DNA of 64,000 nt, from positions 2,264,624 through 2,328,623 of the forward strand of contig SSNP01000017.1 of the NCBI GenBank assembly GCA_006937955.1. The letters run 5' to 3'. Shown in pieces: positions 9,761 through 20,711 of this stretch (position 1 is the stretch's first letter; every line of letters begins with the position of its first letter). Both the position numbers and the translations under genes were made by a program. The DNA is from Pachypanchax playfairii (lineage: Eukaryota; Chordata; Actinopteri; Cyprinodontiformes; Aplocheilidae). The notes under the pieces were generated by a model. The model was not told where the DNA came from and made no database searches. It worked only from the letters and a program-made list of their open reading frames with translations.

Positions 9761-12700
9761 GAGGTTTGGATGTTCGGGACAAGGTTTCTGTGCTGTTCTC
9801 AGAGCTCATGAGGATCTGAGCAGTTTTTTATGAGTTCATCATTTCACATTTCAAGCCAAATAAGAACAGAGAATGTTTTGAAATGCAGACAGGCTGTGGT
9901 GAATCCTTACTGTGGCTCGAATGTGAGACTTGGCTGCACGCAGCTCCTGCCTCAGGCCTTCAGTCAGGGCGGTTACAGCGTACTTGGTGCCCGTGTAGAA
10001 ATGTGCATCTGCCATGGGAAACACAGTGTGTCCACAGAGGCTAAACCAGAGAAACATGTTCAGAATGTTAACTAGATAAGAATAATGCACTGACATTTCA
10101 AATGAGACACACAGATCTGATGATGTCTGATAAGTTTTACTTTGAAAGTTTTAGACTTATCATTCCAAATACAATAATCTGTTCCAGTAAATTAATACCA
10201 CACAGGGAAGTTTTTGAAAATAAAGAGTTATCTGTTTGAAGAATTTGAAGATTTTCAGTTCTTCTTCATCCCCTGATACTCAACTGGATGTCTGCATGTA
10301 ATTCTATTTGGTTTCAAGCATCATGGGTAGTGCTCAATTTCCTGAAGGGAACCTTCCCGAGGGATTAATAAAGTATTTCTTATCTTATCTCATCACAGAA
10401 CAAAAATATAAACGCAACACTTTTGTTTTTACTCCCATTTTTTTTTAGATGAACTAAAAAACTTTCCACATACACAAAATAACCATCTATTTCAAGGCCC
10501 ACCTGTGCAGTAATCATGCTGTCTAATCAGCATCTTGATATGACACACCTGTGAGGTGGGATGGATTATCTCTGCTCACTGTTACAGATTTAGACAGATT
10601 TTTGAGCAATATTGGTGATAGATGGTTATTCTGTGTATGTGGAAAGTGTTTTAGATCTTTGAGTTCATCTCATGAAAAAATGAGAGCAAAAGCAAAAGTG
10701 CTGCATTTATACTTTTGTTCAGTGTAATAATAAAATTATAATAATTCAACTCACAATGGAGAAATTCAATTCTGCATTTAACCCATCCCGAGGGAGCAGA
10801 GGGCTGCCTGTGTCACGGCACCCGGGAGGGAGTTTGGGGTTTAGCATCTTGTTCAAGGATGCATCGACACATGGCTTGTTCGGGTCGGGGATCAAACATC
10901 CAACCTCTCGATCTGAGGACACGACCACGGCCGCCCCAAACTGATTCTTCAAAGCACCTGTTTAAGTTGATGATGTGGCCATCATCGATGTTTCTTTCCT
11001 TCATGGACTGGTACGCTTCACGGGTGCAGATACTCAGCGCGATAATGTTTACCTGCAAAACCACAGTAAAACCAGCAAAATGTCACATTAAATTGCTTCT
11101 TCAGTACAAACATGTTGGTTTTTAGTAATTTCTCGATGTAAATCTGTTACAATTATTTCTAATCTGGAGAAGTGAGTACATTCCTAAATCCCTTCATAGT
11201 ACTGGAGCTGAATCAGGTGCCAAAACCAACACTGATTCCTAAATGAACAGCAGACTCTCACATCCAGCATGTTCTTCCAGCCGCTGGTCGATCCGTTCAG
11301 CAGAGGCTCGGCGTTGGCCAGGCCGGCGTTGTTGATGCACACGTCCACGCCTTTGTGCTGCTCTTTGATGGCCTTGAACATGGACTCAATCTCCTCCACG
11401 TTGGTCAAGTCACACTTGAAGGGAACCAAGACGCCGCTGTAGCCTGCGCTCTTACACTCTGCAGCAAGTTTCTGAAATCAGATCAAGTTTGATTTGCTGT
11501 AAAATAAAAATTACTTTCTATTTTCACATTAACTAGAAATTTGTAAGTTTTGTAAGAAGGAATATTTAGTTATTTACAACAAAAAACACAAACCTTATGA
11601 CTGTTTTAGATTTGCCTTTGGGTAAAGTTTTTACAAATGGAAAAGTGGTGACAACTAAAAGAAAAACTTTCTTTTCCTGTTTTATTGAGAAAAAAATCAA
11701 ATCACTAAGTAATAGGAACCGACCAATATGGATTTTTTGATACCGATACCAATAAAGACTTTAGAGCAGGCCAATAGCTGCTATATATAATGGCCGATAA
11801 ATCCATCCACCAGAAAAAATTTCAAAAATATTACTGAAAGCTAAAACACTGCATTCTAAGCTCATTCTTAAGCTCTTGTCTACCTGTTAGACACCATGAA
11901 CTATCTGAATTATTCACTAATAGACAAGTTTATCTATTTTATGAACGTTTATTTACATTTTTAATTGGGCATTCTCATTAATGGAGATGCAGAAACACAT
12001 ATATGACAAAAATAAATCAATAAAAAATATCGGAAAATATTGGCAATTTTTTACCTATAGCTGATATCACCCTGGACCCCCATATCGGCCGATAATATTG
12101 GCCGGCCGATATATCAGTCGGGCCCTACTAAGTAAAATGAGGAAATTCTCAGCTAACTGGATTTAAACCTTTGCTCTACCACTCTTTGTCTTTAATAGTT
12201 AACGTTTACTTTGCTTTAACCTTTATGCTACTGACTAACATGATATTTGTGTCAGATGTGTCCAACAAAAAATTGATTTACTTTTAGGGATCAACAGAAA
12301 TCCAGATTCATTTGTAAAACATTTGTGTCACCTTGTAGTTCACAATGAGTTTCACATAAATGTTTTTAGATCAAGATACTTAATGAGAAAAATACTCTCT
12401 CTGCGAAATATAGCATGAAGCTGTAAGATAAGTTTTACAGTCTTACTAAATGTTTATAATCTCAGTTCTATGGATGTGGAGTTCTGTAGCTTAATAACAT
12501 ATAAACTGATGATCTGAGGGATTTTTTCCCATCAGTTTGTGCTGTAACTCCAAAATAGAACAAAACAAACCCCCCAGGCTCTCAAGAGAATTAAAGAAAC
12601 TAGCCTACATTTAGTGGAAAATTCTTCACATGTTCTTCAGAATTTATTAATAGTCCCCCCATTTTATTTTTATTTTTTTGAAATGTAACAGTTTCTGGAA

Positions 12701-13155
12701 AACTGCTTTCTCTCCTCATTCAAACAGAATTTATCAGGTTGATCTGTTTGTTCTGTTGCATAATGGAAGAAAAGTGGCTGCAGATTTAATGCCCTTCCTG
12801 AATATTATATAACTGACATAAAATGTTTAAAATCATTTATATACTTTAACTTGTTGTTAAATTATGCTGCTAATTACATAAAAAATATATATTATTTTTA
12901 TTGTTTTATTGGTCCTGATCTACAAACTATCTGAGCCGAAGTTCACTGCTGTAGTAGCTAAGTCTCATTAGTCTGGATTTTATAATTAATTCCTTTTAAA
13001 GACAAAAGTTTGACTGAACAAACCTGGATTTTATCCACATTCCTGGCGCAGCCCACCACTTTCATACCGTGGCGGACCAGTTCTTTGGCGATGGCCGCTC
13101 CGATCCCTGCAGAGGCTCCGGTGACCAGAGCCAACCTGTTCAACCAGCGGTCCAT
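9271..13155 (-). CDS. dhrs11: DHRS11-like short-chain dehydrogenase/reductase, copy 2
   Basis: Tandem paralogue of the gene at 2920-6539; 258 aa. Exons in transcription order: 13024-13155, 11262-11471, 10958-11052, 9911-10040, 9623-9715, 9437-9502, 9271-9321; lengths match copy 1 except the last. Cofactor motif TGASAGIG, NNAG and YTGTK are all kept. By eye the protein equals copy 1 except M118 to I, five changes within residues 147-155 (LCGHTVFPM here, VCGHYVINW in copy 1) and the C-terminus, which extends to VEQPEFKK. The expected catalytic Ser is again Cys148. Exon 3 is followed directly by 'gtgctttgaagaatc', the edge of an inserted repeat composite, so the intron 3 donor is gtgctt rather than gtgcag. 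It looks functional. Confidence 0.92.
9721..9756. repeat. (GA)18 microsatellite in dhrs11-2 exon 5 acceptor tract
   Basis: Expanded counterpart of the (GA)10 tract in copy 1. On the minus strand it supplies an unusually long (CT)18 polypyrimidine tract next to the acceptor. Confidence 0.9.
10330..10395. repeat. LINE 3'-end-like fragment
   Basis: The text 'gaagggaaccttcccgaggg' followed by 'attaataaagtatttcttat' and a (CTTAT)-type short tail resembles the 3' terminus of fish non-LTR elements. It sits in dhrs11-2 intron 3 immediately before the MITE. Confidence 0.5.
10396..10728. mobile_element. Palindromic Tc1/mariner-type MITE
   Basis: The left part reads 'gaacaaaaatataaacgcaa' ... 'ttccacatacacaaaataac'; the right part is its inverted repeat ('ggttattctgtgtatgtgga' ... 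'acttttgttcagtgta'). The ends and internal text correspond to a widespread Tc1-like non-autonomous element of fishes. It lies in intron 3 of dhrs11-2. Confidence 0.75.
10745..10950. repeat. Interspersed repeat adjoining dhrs11-2 exon 3
   Basis: GC-richer unit containing 'catttaacccatcccgaggg', 'cggcacccgggaggg' and 'gaggacacgaccacggccgc', similar to a common fish repeat. It abuts the exon 3 donor and recurs at 14180-14385, so the two are copies of one composite. Confidence 0.65.
11713..12127. mobile_element. Non-autonomous hAT-like transposon with 8-bp TSD
   Basis: The element begins TAGGAACCGACCAATAT and ends ATATCAGTCGGGCCCTA (imperfect terminal inverted repeats). It is flanked by perfect 8-bp direct repeats CTAAGTAA at 11705-11712 and 12128-12135. 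Unit 1 has one uninterrupted CTAAGTAA at 5519-5526, the pre-insertion site. No transposase frame is present. An 8-bp target duplication is the hallmark of hAT elements. Confidence 0.88.
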
Positions 13156-13226
13156 ACCTGCAGAGACACCTGTAAGTCGCTCCAGACGGGGTGGAGGAAG
13201 TGAGCGCACGGTGGAGGGAGCGCCGC

Positions 13227-13236
13227 GTTTATACGC
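13227..13236 (-). promoter_or_regulatory. TATA-like box of dhrs11 copy 2
   Basis: Same 'gcgtataaac' box and surrounding sequence as upstream of copy 1. Confidence 0.5.
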
Positions 13237-13550
13237 TCCGACGCGTCACTGAGCTGCGTTCACGTCCCACTGCGCACCGTGAGACAGATGCGCTTCTTTA
13301 GACATAATAAAACACACTTTTTATCTAAGAGTTCGCACTTTTTGTGTTGCTCTTATTTTAAAAATATCATACCAAAATTAGCACAGGCGTCCATTTTGAC
13401 ACATTAAATTATGTATTATAGTCACTTCAGGTATTTCTGGTATTCTTACACACAGTCGAGGTCAGGTTACGTTGCATTCACTGTTATCGGAAAAAAGAGC
13501 TTCAATTGCTAAAGGTAAGTTTTTTTTTTCTTTTTGCCCTATAATTGTTT

Positions 13551-13567
13551 GTGTGTGTGTGTGTGTG

Positions 13568-13612
<45 letters not shown>

Positions 13613-13621
13613 TTGTGTGTG
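13551..13621. repeat. (GT)n microsatellite
   Basis: About 70 bp of nearly pure GT dinucleotide with two interruptions, upstream of dhrs11-2. The place is not expanded in unit 1. Confidence 0.95.
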
Positions 13622-13875
13622 TTGGGGATAGATCACACCATTTTAATCTGAATAAACTCTTGCCTGGCTCAAATCCTAGAATATAAAGATAAATTTCATG
13701 CTTACATAATATTTTGGCTGGAACTTGGTTTGTAAAGAGCAGGATGGAGAGAACTGTCCGGTGGGATTCAGAGCAGATGGAGAAGTGTATAACATTCTGC
13801 TTTTCTCTGAATCAACGTGAATCAGTCTCTGTCTGTATTTTGAGATGAGCTGAGAGATCATATTTCTTCTGAGAG

Positions 13876-14447
13876 TTTTTATGAGATGAACTAAAAAACT
13901 TTCCACATACACAAAATAACCATCTATTTCAAGTCCCACCTGTGCAGTAATCATGCTGTCTAATCAGCATCTGGATATGACACACCTGTGAGGTGGGATG
14001 GATTATCTCTGCTCATTGTTACAGATTTAGACAGATTTGTGAGTAATATTGGTGCTAGATGGTTATTCTGTGTATGTGGAAAGTGTTTTAAATCTTTGAG
14101 TTCATCTCATGAAAAAATGAGAGCAAAAACAAGTGCTGCATTTATACTTTTGTTCAGTGTAATAATAAAATAATAATAATTCAACTCACAATGGAGAAAT
14201 TCAATTCTGCATTTAACCCATCCCGAGGGAGCAGAGGGCTGCCCGTGTCACGGCACCCGGGAGGCAGTTTGGGGTTCAGCATCTTGTTCAAGGATGCATC
14301 GACACATGGCTTTTTCTGGTCGGGGATCGAACATCCAACCTCTCGATCTGAGGACACGACCACGGCCGCCCCAAACTGATTCTTCGATGCACCTGTTTAA
14401 GTTGATGATGTGGCCATCATCGCTGTTTCTTTCCTTCACGGACTGTT
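13876..14447. repeat. Copied MITE/repeat composite carrying a dhrs11 exon 3 fragment
   Basis: This segment repeats 10445-11009: the MITE (left end shortened), the repeat at 14180-14385, and then about 50 bp of dhrs11 exon 3 (about 14394-14447, antisense strand coding, with GHIINLN encoded by 'gttgatgatgtggccatc' on the plus strand). The exon piece carries substitutions and is not followed by the rest of the gene. It sits between sequences that are contiguous in unit 1 (near 7370), so it is a later insertion. Confidence 0.8.
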
Positions 14448-15022
14448 GATTGATGATGATTGTGTCACCTTGTAATGATTTATATGATTTATATTTTTTT
14501 ATATTTATATATATCATGATTTATATGTTTTGTTTTGAGCAGCCCAGTTTTAGGATTTTGGGCATTGGTTTACAATAACTGGCCTCCGGGTGATACAATA
14601 CTAAAAAAAAAAAAACATTCAGAACTCAATTTATTTTGTGAAAGTTGTATTAATAAAAAGTGAAAGGCAGCTGTAAAGAACTGAATGTTACTGTAAATGA
14701 GAAATCATCTTTCAGTGTAACTCATCTTCCACAAATCATTATGTCACATCTAAATTACATCACATTAAGATAAGATAACAATCACAGAAGGTTCTAGTGT
14801 TTTCAACTGAAAACATAATAAATCAAAATGTCTTCAAGGTTTCTGTTACCTTGTTAATTCAGGTTTTATTCAAGGAGAGTCACACAAACCCTGAGTCATA
14901 TTAACTATGTATTGTGGGAGGAGCTTACAGGTGTCCTAAGGCACTGACTGAACCCTGATCGAGAACATTGTCCTTCAAACTCTCCGTAGAGGAAAATAAA
15001 AACATAACGAAGATTTTTAATT

Positions 15023-17458
15023 ATGCTTGGAGCTTATTTACTTTTATTTGCAACTTTCATGAACATTTTCTCACTTGCAGGTAGGTTGTGAAAATATCAA
15101 ATATTTTAAATTCATACTTAAGAACGAGGTGAAGAATGTTAAAGATTTTTTTGATTGTTTTCAGTGCATGAAAAACTTATTAACATCAATAACAACATTT
15201 AAAGATATTTTCTTCATCATGATTTGTTTCACCCTTTTTCCTCCAGATTGGTGCTACCAGTCACAAATATCCTTTAATTACACCTGCACAGGTAAACTCA
15301 ACAACACTTCACCTGGAGGAAAAAAAGAAATGGATTAAAAGACTTTAACATTTTTGAATCATCTCCTCACAGGTCCAGATGTTTGGGAAACAATCTCACA
15401 ACAATGCACGGGCAGATTTCAGTCTCCAATTAACATCATTACAAGAAAAACACTAACAGATGAACGACTGACTCCTTTTCACTTCGATGGCTATCAAGAA
15501 AAATTTCATGGCCACCTCATTAACAACGGTCACACTGGTGAGTCTCAGTGCATACATTATTATTTTATAAAAAAAAAAAATAATATATATATTAATTGCA
15601 TTTTGTAAAAGTGGTATTTCAATGCTGATTCCTTGCCGGGACCTTTCTGCATTTGCATGTTTTAATTTTCTTTTCTTTATTTTTGAATGATGGCATGTGT
15701 TTAGTTCAGTTGGGTTTACCTCCTGGTCTGAAGATAAGTGAAGGAAATTTGCCTGCAATCTATGAAGCAGTTCAGCTTCACCTGCACTGGGGCAGAAACG
15801 GAGGACCAGGATCTGAGCACACAATTGATGGGGAACAATTCCCAATGGAGGTAATAACACCAGAATCCATGTGTGATTGCATTTACATTGACTCGGCATA
15901 AAATATTCATATTATATTATATTCCAATATGTACAGAACACATGTTGTGTTATGTGTAGATGCATATTGTCCACATAAAGGACGAATATGGATCTTTATC
16001 TGAAGCTGTTAGAGACCGGACGGGAGTGGCTGTTCTAGGATTTCTTTTCCAGGTAATTTTATTTGGTTTTATTGCAACAAGAAAGCAAATAGATGACCAA
16101 AGTGAAAAACTTACGCCAAATAGATAAAATGAAAATAAAAACAACAATAAGATTGTCCTTATTATTCATGATTAATAATAATGTTAAAAATTCCTGGTGG
16201 AACACCGATGAAAAACACATTTCTTAAAACGTACCTTTTATAATTCAACATTCACTAATATTTAACTTTACAGCCAATTAACATTGAGATATCAGTGAGA
16301 ACAAACTCAATGATTTCTTTGAAAAACGCCTTCTAGAAACTTTATAACTCAGCAGCTTGCAAAACCTCTTTTGTACTTGGTTACATAAAAACAATAAAAG
16401 ATTTAAGACCGAGACATAAATCCATCAATAAACTTGTGTTTTTAAGCTCTCTTCAGATAAACATTTGGTAATCGTAACTTCCATTTCATCATTTTATTTA
16501 TATGGTTTCAGTTTTTAAACAGTAACTTTGTGTTTATATTTCAGGAGTCTGAGGCCACAAATGAAAAGTTCACTCCTCTGATTGATGCTCTGAAACACAT
16601 CATTCATCCCTGTGAGTCGTTTGGGTTGATTAGGATAAATAAACTCACTTGGTGTCCCAGTTGATTGTTTCATCTTCAGGTTAAAGTGCGATTAATGTTA
16701 CACATTGTCATAAAAGCATCTATTTTTCCTGCAATCTCAAGAACAAATCAACCTGAACAATGACATTAAGTCTATTATTCATATATATATATACTGTATA
16801 TATATATATATTTATTTATTTATATTAGACTGAACCCTGAATGTAATGACCTGGTAATGTTTCTTGACACCAGCCAGAAGCACCACGCTGACAAACATCT
16901 CCCTGGACATGTTCATTCCTCCTCCGAGCAACATGACCAGATATTATCGCTACGACGGCTCCCTCACCACACCGGACTGTGATGAAGCTGTTGTTTGGAG
17001 CCTGTTTGAAGACCCCATCCCTCTCAGCAGGAAACAGGTGACCGATGGAAGATGCATTCATTCATCATTCATTCATTTTTTTGCAGCACTGCCATTCAGC
17101 TTGTCTTATGAGTTTTTTTTGTAATTAAGGTAAAAAGATACAGAAATCTAAATTAAATCAGATTGTGTCTTTTCTATCACTTCACTCACGTTATATTTAT
17201 GTGAATTATCATTTTAATAGAGCTGCTTTTTATTTACCTGTTGGGATTTTCTTCTAATTCCAGCTCACTGCATTCTGTCAGCTTTGGTTTTCTAATGGGA
17301 GACAGATGGAAGAAAACTACAGACCAGTACAAGCTTTGAATGGGAGGCAGGTGTTTTACTCTGATGCCTACGTGTCTCTGCTGGACTCGATGCTCTTCAC
17401 TGTGTCAGTGCTGCTTTCCAGCACGCTCGCGCTGCAACACGTCTTCCAGCATGATTAA
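15023..17458 (+). CDS. ca4: GPI-anchored carbonic anhydrase, CA4 type
   Basis: Zinc enzyme for reversible CO2 hydration at the outer cell surface. Exons: 15023-15080, 15247-15291, 15373-15537, 15705-15850, 15960-16052, 16545-16611, 16874-17037, 17264-17458; frame is kept through all GT-AG junctions and gives 310 aa (human CA4 312). Visible: hydrophobic signal peptide (1-19), WCY at the mature N-terminus, QSPINI, proton-shuttle His88 in NNGH, zinc ligands His115 and His117 (HLHW) and His140 (MHIVH), gatekeeper Thr in GSLTTP (220-225), Cys46 and Cys227 placed for the conserved disulfide, and a C-terminal hydrophobic stretch (LFTVSVLLSSTLALQHVF) expected of a GPI signal. The C-terminal tail is short. 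AATAAA is at 17498. CA15 is the other candidate but the last exons look more like CA4. Confidence 0.93.
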
Positions 17459-18184
17459 CAGCTCTGGCAGAGTTTAATATACAAGCAAGTTTGTAAAAAT
17501 AAAAAAAAAGAAATAATTTTGCTGCTAATATGTTGGATTTGTATTGTGGCGACAGTGTGATGTGCTGATATCTATTTTTGGTGGAAATTAGTGTTCAATT
17601 TGTTATAATTTCCATTCAGAAAATTTCTTCCTGCATATATTTTGTTCTTGTGATCTAATTTACATTTTTTTTCTTTAGCCATTATGTAGAACCATTTTTG
17701 CCAAGATGATTTTCTAAATCAAGCCACTGCAAAATATAACCTGAAAGATGATATTTTTTCTCTCTCACAGCTATTTATAAATGATTGTGCACTAAATAAA
17801 ATAAGTCTGACTCTTATTTTAATTCAATTTTTATGACTCTGATATTTTCCATGTATGGAAGAAGTACAATAAAACTCTATCTTGATTTTATTTAATACAA
17901 GTTGTCCACTTTCACATCACTCTGAGCTTCCACGAGACTGGAAATATACTGATGCTAAAATTATACATGAGCACAAATAAATTTAATATTTCTTTACTGG
18001 CTTCGTGCTCAGCGTTGAACTGATTTAAATTAACTCTCAGTCAGCTTTCAGGTCATACTTCCACTGATCTAACTGTTATTGTTACTTATACAGTCACACA
18101 GTTGATACAAATTATATTGACAATTTGTTGTATAAATGTGCTGGTGAAGAAAATAAGTTTCAGAGGAAACACTTCCTGTTTTAT

Positions 18185-18199
18185 CCACTAGATGGCAGC
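18185..18199 (+). promoter_or_regulatory. CTCF-like motif (forward)
   Basis: CCACTAGATGGCAGC agrees with the core CTCF consensus CCASYAGRKGGCR at every position. Orientation is forward on the plus strand. Short motif, so binding is an inference. Confidence 0.5.
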
Positions 18200-18844
18200 G
18201 TCTTACAGGTGTGATCAAACATCCTGCTGCGTATGTGAAGCTTTAAAAAGAGTCATACTCTTAAAGAAAAGAAAAGAAATATATTATTTTTAGAGCAATT
18301 AGAAGGTTTTATGTTTTATGTTTGACCTAATAGCAAATAAATAGCAAAAAGTTGATTAGAATGTGTTCACGTTTTAGGCATCTGAAGCAGTTATTTTGAA
18401 ATTTTTGGGGCCAAATGCTTTTAGACTTCAAATTAAGCTTCCTGCAGCCCTTCTGTGGCTCAAATTTGAGTAATGCTTAAAAGAAATACGTGCTTACAGC
18501 TGTCTGTTTTGGTAAATTTTTGAATAAATCAATCATTTAACAATTCGGTGCTCTGAGAATGATGCTGACTAATATCATTAGCTGTTGCCTGAATGCTGGA
18601 ACTTTGATGCGATCTATACCACCATAAGTTAATGAGGAGATCACTTTGGATTCATTCCCATGTTGCACAGGAATAGAAGTGTGATGCAAGCACAGCTCCT
18701 GGAGCAACAGTGCTGACATAATCCGCAGGATGCAGCCAAGCTCACCTGCAAGTGGCTTACTACCTGTTCAGTACATGGTACATGTAAATAACTCGTACCT
18801 GTATAGTACATTTAGGTCAGACTTTGACTCATAAAGTGCTTCAC

Positions 18845-19340
18845 AGCACAGTTCTGTTGTTCACACATTCACACACACTCACATGTTTGGTGGTGATAAA
18901 CTACACACATTGTAGCCACAGCTGTCCTGAGACACACACTGGACAGATGTGAAGCTGTCAGGTGCCACCTGACCACCACTAAGCAGGCAGGAGGGTGAAG
19001 TGTCTTGCCCAGGGATGGGCAACTCCAGGCCTCGAGGGACACTATCCTGCACATTTTAGATGTTCCCCTGTTTCACCACACCTGATTCAAATCTGCAACC
19101 TCTCAGCAAGTCCTATAGAAGCCTGTTAACGACCTGTTCATCTGCAGCAGGTGTGGTGAAACAGGGGAACATCTAAAATGTGCAGGATAGTGGCCCTCGA
19201 GGCCTAAAGTTGCCCATCCCTGGTCTTGCCCATGGACACAACAGCTAAGTGATCTTTCTCGACAGAGCTGGGATTCAAACCCGTGACCTCCTGGTTACCA
19301 ACCTGCTCTACCTCCTGAGCTACTGCCTCTACATACAGAT
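18845..19340. repeat. Fish interspersed repeat interrupted by a MITE
   Basis: Left part (18845-19009: 'tggtggtgataaactacaca'...'gaagtgtcttgcc') and right part (19223-19340: 'gtcttgcccatggacacaac'...'ggttaccaacctgctctac') are two halves of one repeat type separated by the inserted MITE. A diverged relative is at about 34060-34280. Confidence 0.65.
19010..19222. mobile_element. hAT-like palindromic MITE with 8-bp TSD
   Basis: Begins CAGGGATGGGCAACT and ends AGTTGCCCATCCCTG; the two arms are extended inverted repeats (for example 'atgttcccctgtttcacca' against 'tggtgaaacaggggaacat'). It is flanked by GTCTTGCC at 19002-19009 and 19223-19230, a perfect 8-bp target duplication inside an older repeat. 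Confidence 0.88.
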
Positions 19341-20310
19341 CTTTTATTTAATTTATTTAAATGAAACTCAGTGTCAGGTCTCATATCTCTGTTAGGTGCA
19401 CTACCTTCTTTTTTTAACTAACCAGGATGTCTTTTCTCATTTTGAGTCAGTCACCCATCCCCCCACACTTCCTCTTATTTTTCTTGGTGTGACTCTGAGG
19501 TTTGGGTTGTCATGACAACGGAGGACACAGGTCGTCTCTGCTCTACTTGCAAAGTTTCTGTTGTTGCAAGCGCAATTGCACACTGGCTGCTGGGATGGGG
19601 AAGCCTTGCACCATCACCCCCCCACCCACACCTTGTCACAAACATGCAGGCGTGAATGAGTTCTCAGAAATGCAGCTGAGATATGAAGACCTTCCTGTAA
19701 CCCACAAAACACAAAGTTTTAACCTGCACCACCCGCCATTTACAACATCTTCTCAACGAGCTTCTCTGTTCAACACGCAAAGAACTCGTTCAGTGATGCT
19801 TCATCTCTTCCATCAAGTATTCTGATGAGTTCCACATGAATTATTTTGGAGATGTTTTGTGTCATGACTTGACTTTGTGGTAAACGCAGGTGTCATCTCA
19901 CAGCTTCATGTCCTTATAAGGGATAAGATCACAGCGAGCAGCCGTGTTTCAGTCTGTCGGGGCTTTTTGGATGTGAATTTGAATCTAAGTGAACGTGTAT
20001 GGCACCTAACCAAAAACAACTTAACTTTAATACTTTACTAACGTGTAGTTGAGAAGACAGCATTAAATTGATTTGATAAATATAATAAAGTGCTCTAAGT
20101 TATAAAATACAAGCACTACACAATGAAAGAGGGATTTGACCCACAGCAGTTACAGATATGTACAAGTAGTGGTTAAAAAGTATAAGAAATAATGTCAATT
20201 TTTATGTTTTACAGACGTATATCATTTTACTTTCACTAATAGGATTTGTGCACATACTTTTGCTCACTTCCTACTTGTGTGAGTGTGATTTCTGAAGCTT
20301 TTCCTGTCTT

Positions 20311-20394
20311 AACCACGTGGCTCAGACAGGGTTAATAAAAAGATCACGCTCACTTCTGGGTTTCCTCTCTTCTCTGGAGCCCAAACGCCGGTAA
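20311..20394 (+). promoter_or_regulatory. Candidate mir-142 promoter and first exon
   Basis: About 300 bp upstream of the mir-142 hairpin: 'aaccac' (RUNX core) overlapping an E-box 'cacgtg' at 20311-20320, ETS-like 'cttcct'/'ttcctgt' elements at about 20265 and 20301, an A/T-rich TATA-like 'ttaataaaaag' near 20332, then a pyrimidine-rich stretch and 'cgccg|gtaaga', a good splice donor at 20391. RUNX and ETS factors drive blood-cell genes and mir-142 is blood-specific in vertebrates, which fits; the exon itself is inference. Confidence 0.35.
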
Positions 20395-20625
20395 GATCCT
20401 GACAGCAAGTGACTGTACGCAGTTATCTGTTCAACGCTGCTTTTCTTTTTTTGTTTGTTTCCATTTAAAAATGCTCTAATTACAACTTTACATCAGCACA
20501 ACTTTAATTCTGTGATATTTTTATCCCTCAGCTGTAAGATGTTCTGGTAAGTTTGTGAAAACCCGTCTGTGCCCAACCTGTCAGTCGTCAGCGTTTGAGC
20601 GGGAGCAACAAGAAGCTACAGAAGT

Positions 20626-20711
20626 ACAGTGTTGTCACCCATAAAGTAGAAAGCACTACTAAACTTCTCTACACAGTGTAGTGTTTCCTACTTTATGGAT
20701 GAGTATACTGT
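20626..20711 (+). ncRNA. mir142: microRNA gene mir-142
   Basis: Hairpin precursor. The 5' arm (20640-20660) reads CATAAAGTAGAAAGCACTAC plus T, identical to mature miR-142-5p; the 3' arm (20677-20699) contains TGTAGTGTTTCCTACTTTAT plus GGA, identical to mature miR-142-3p. The arms pair through a loop at about 20661-20676, and the stem extends outward through acagt...actgt. miR-142 is a deeply conserved haematopoietic microRNA. The next gene, a TSPOAP1-like RIM-BP on the minus strand, is also its neighbour in mammals, which supports orthology. The loop differs from human, as expected. Confidence 0.97.

Larger units (their letters stand above)
13260..15022. other. Intergenic between dhrs11-2 and ca4-like
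   Basis: Holds the GT microsatellite, the copied composite and AT-rich sequence shared with unit 1. Upstream of the carbonic anhydrase start, about 14865-15000 is well conserved with 8095-8230 in unit 1 and probably includes the promoter; no clear TATA box was assigned. Confidence 0.55.
9161..16120. repeat. Tandem segmental duplication, unit 2
   Basis: Second copy of the block at 2776-8980. It contains the second dhrs11 gene and the 5' five exons of the intact carbonic anhydrase gene, whose last three exons lie outside the duplicated segment. It is longer than unit 1 because it carries a hAT-like insertion, two MITE composites and the undeleted carbonic anhydrase interior. Confidence 0.88.
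17459..20625. other. Intergenic, repeats and a CTCF-like site
   Basis: Contains the 3' UTR of the carbonic anhydrase gene with possible signals near 17793 and 17867, the CTCF-like motif at 18185, a fish repeat at about 18845-19340 split by a hAT-like MITE, and the presumptive mir-142 promoter near 20.3 kb. A 107-codon open frame at 19502-19825 has no recognisable features. Confidence 0.55.

Noticed and set aside
15453..15899. 148-codon minus-strand open frame
   Set aside because: It is antisense to carbonic anhydrase exons 3-4 and the intron between them; no domain and no start context.
19502..19825. 107-codon plus-strand frame upstream of mir-142
   Set aside because: Cys/His/Pro-rich chance composition, no domain, no splice or promoter context.
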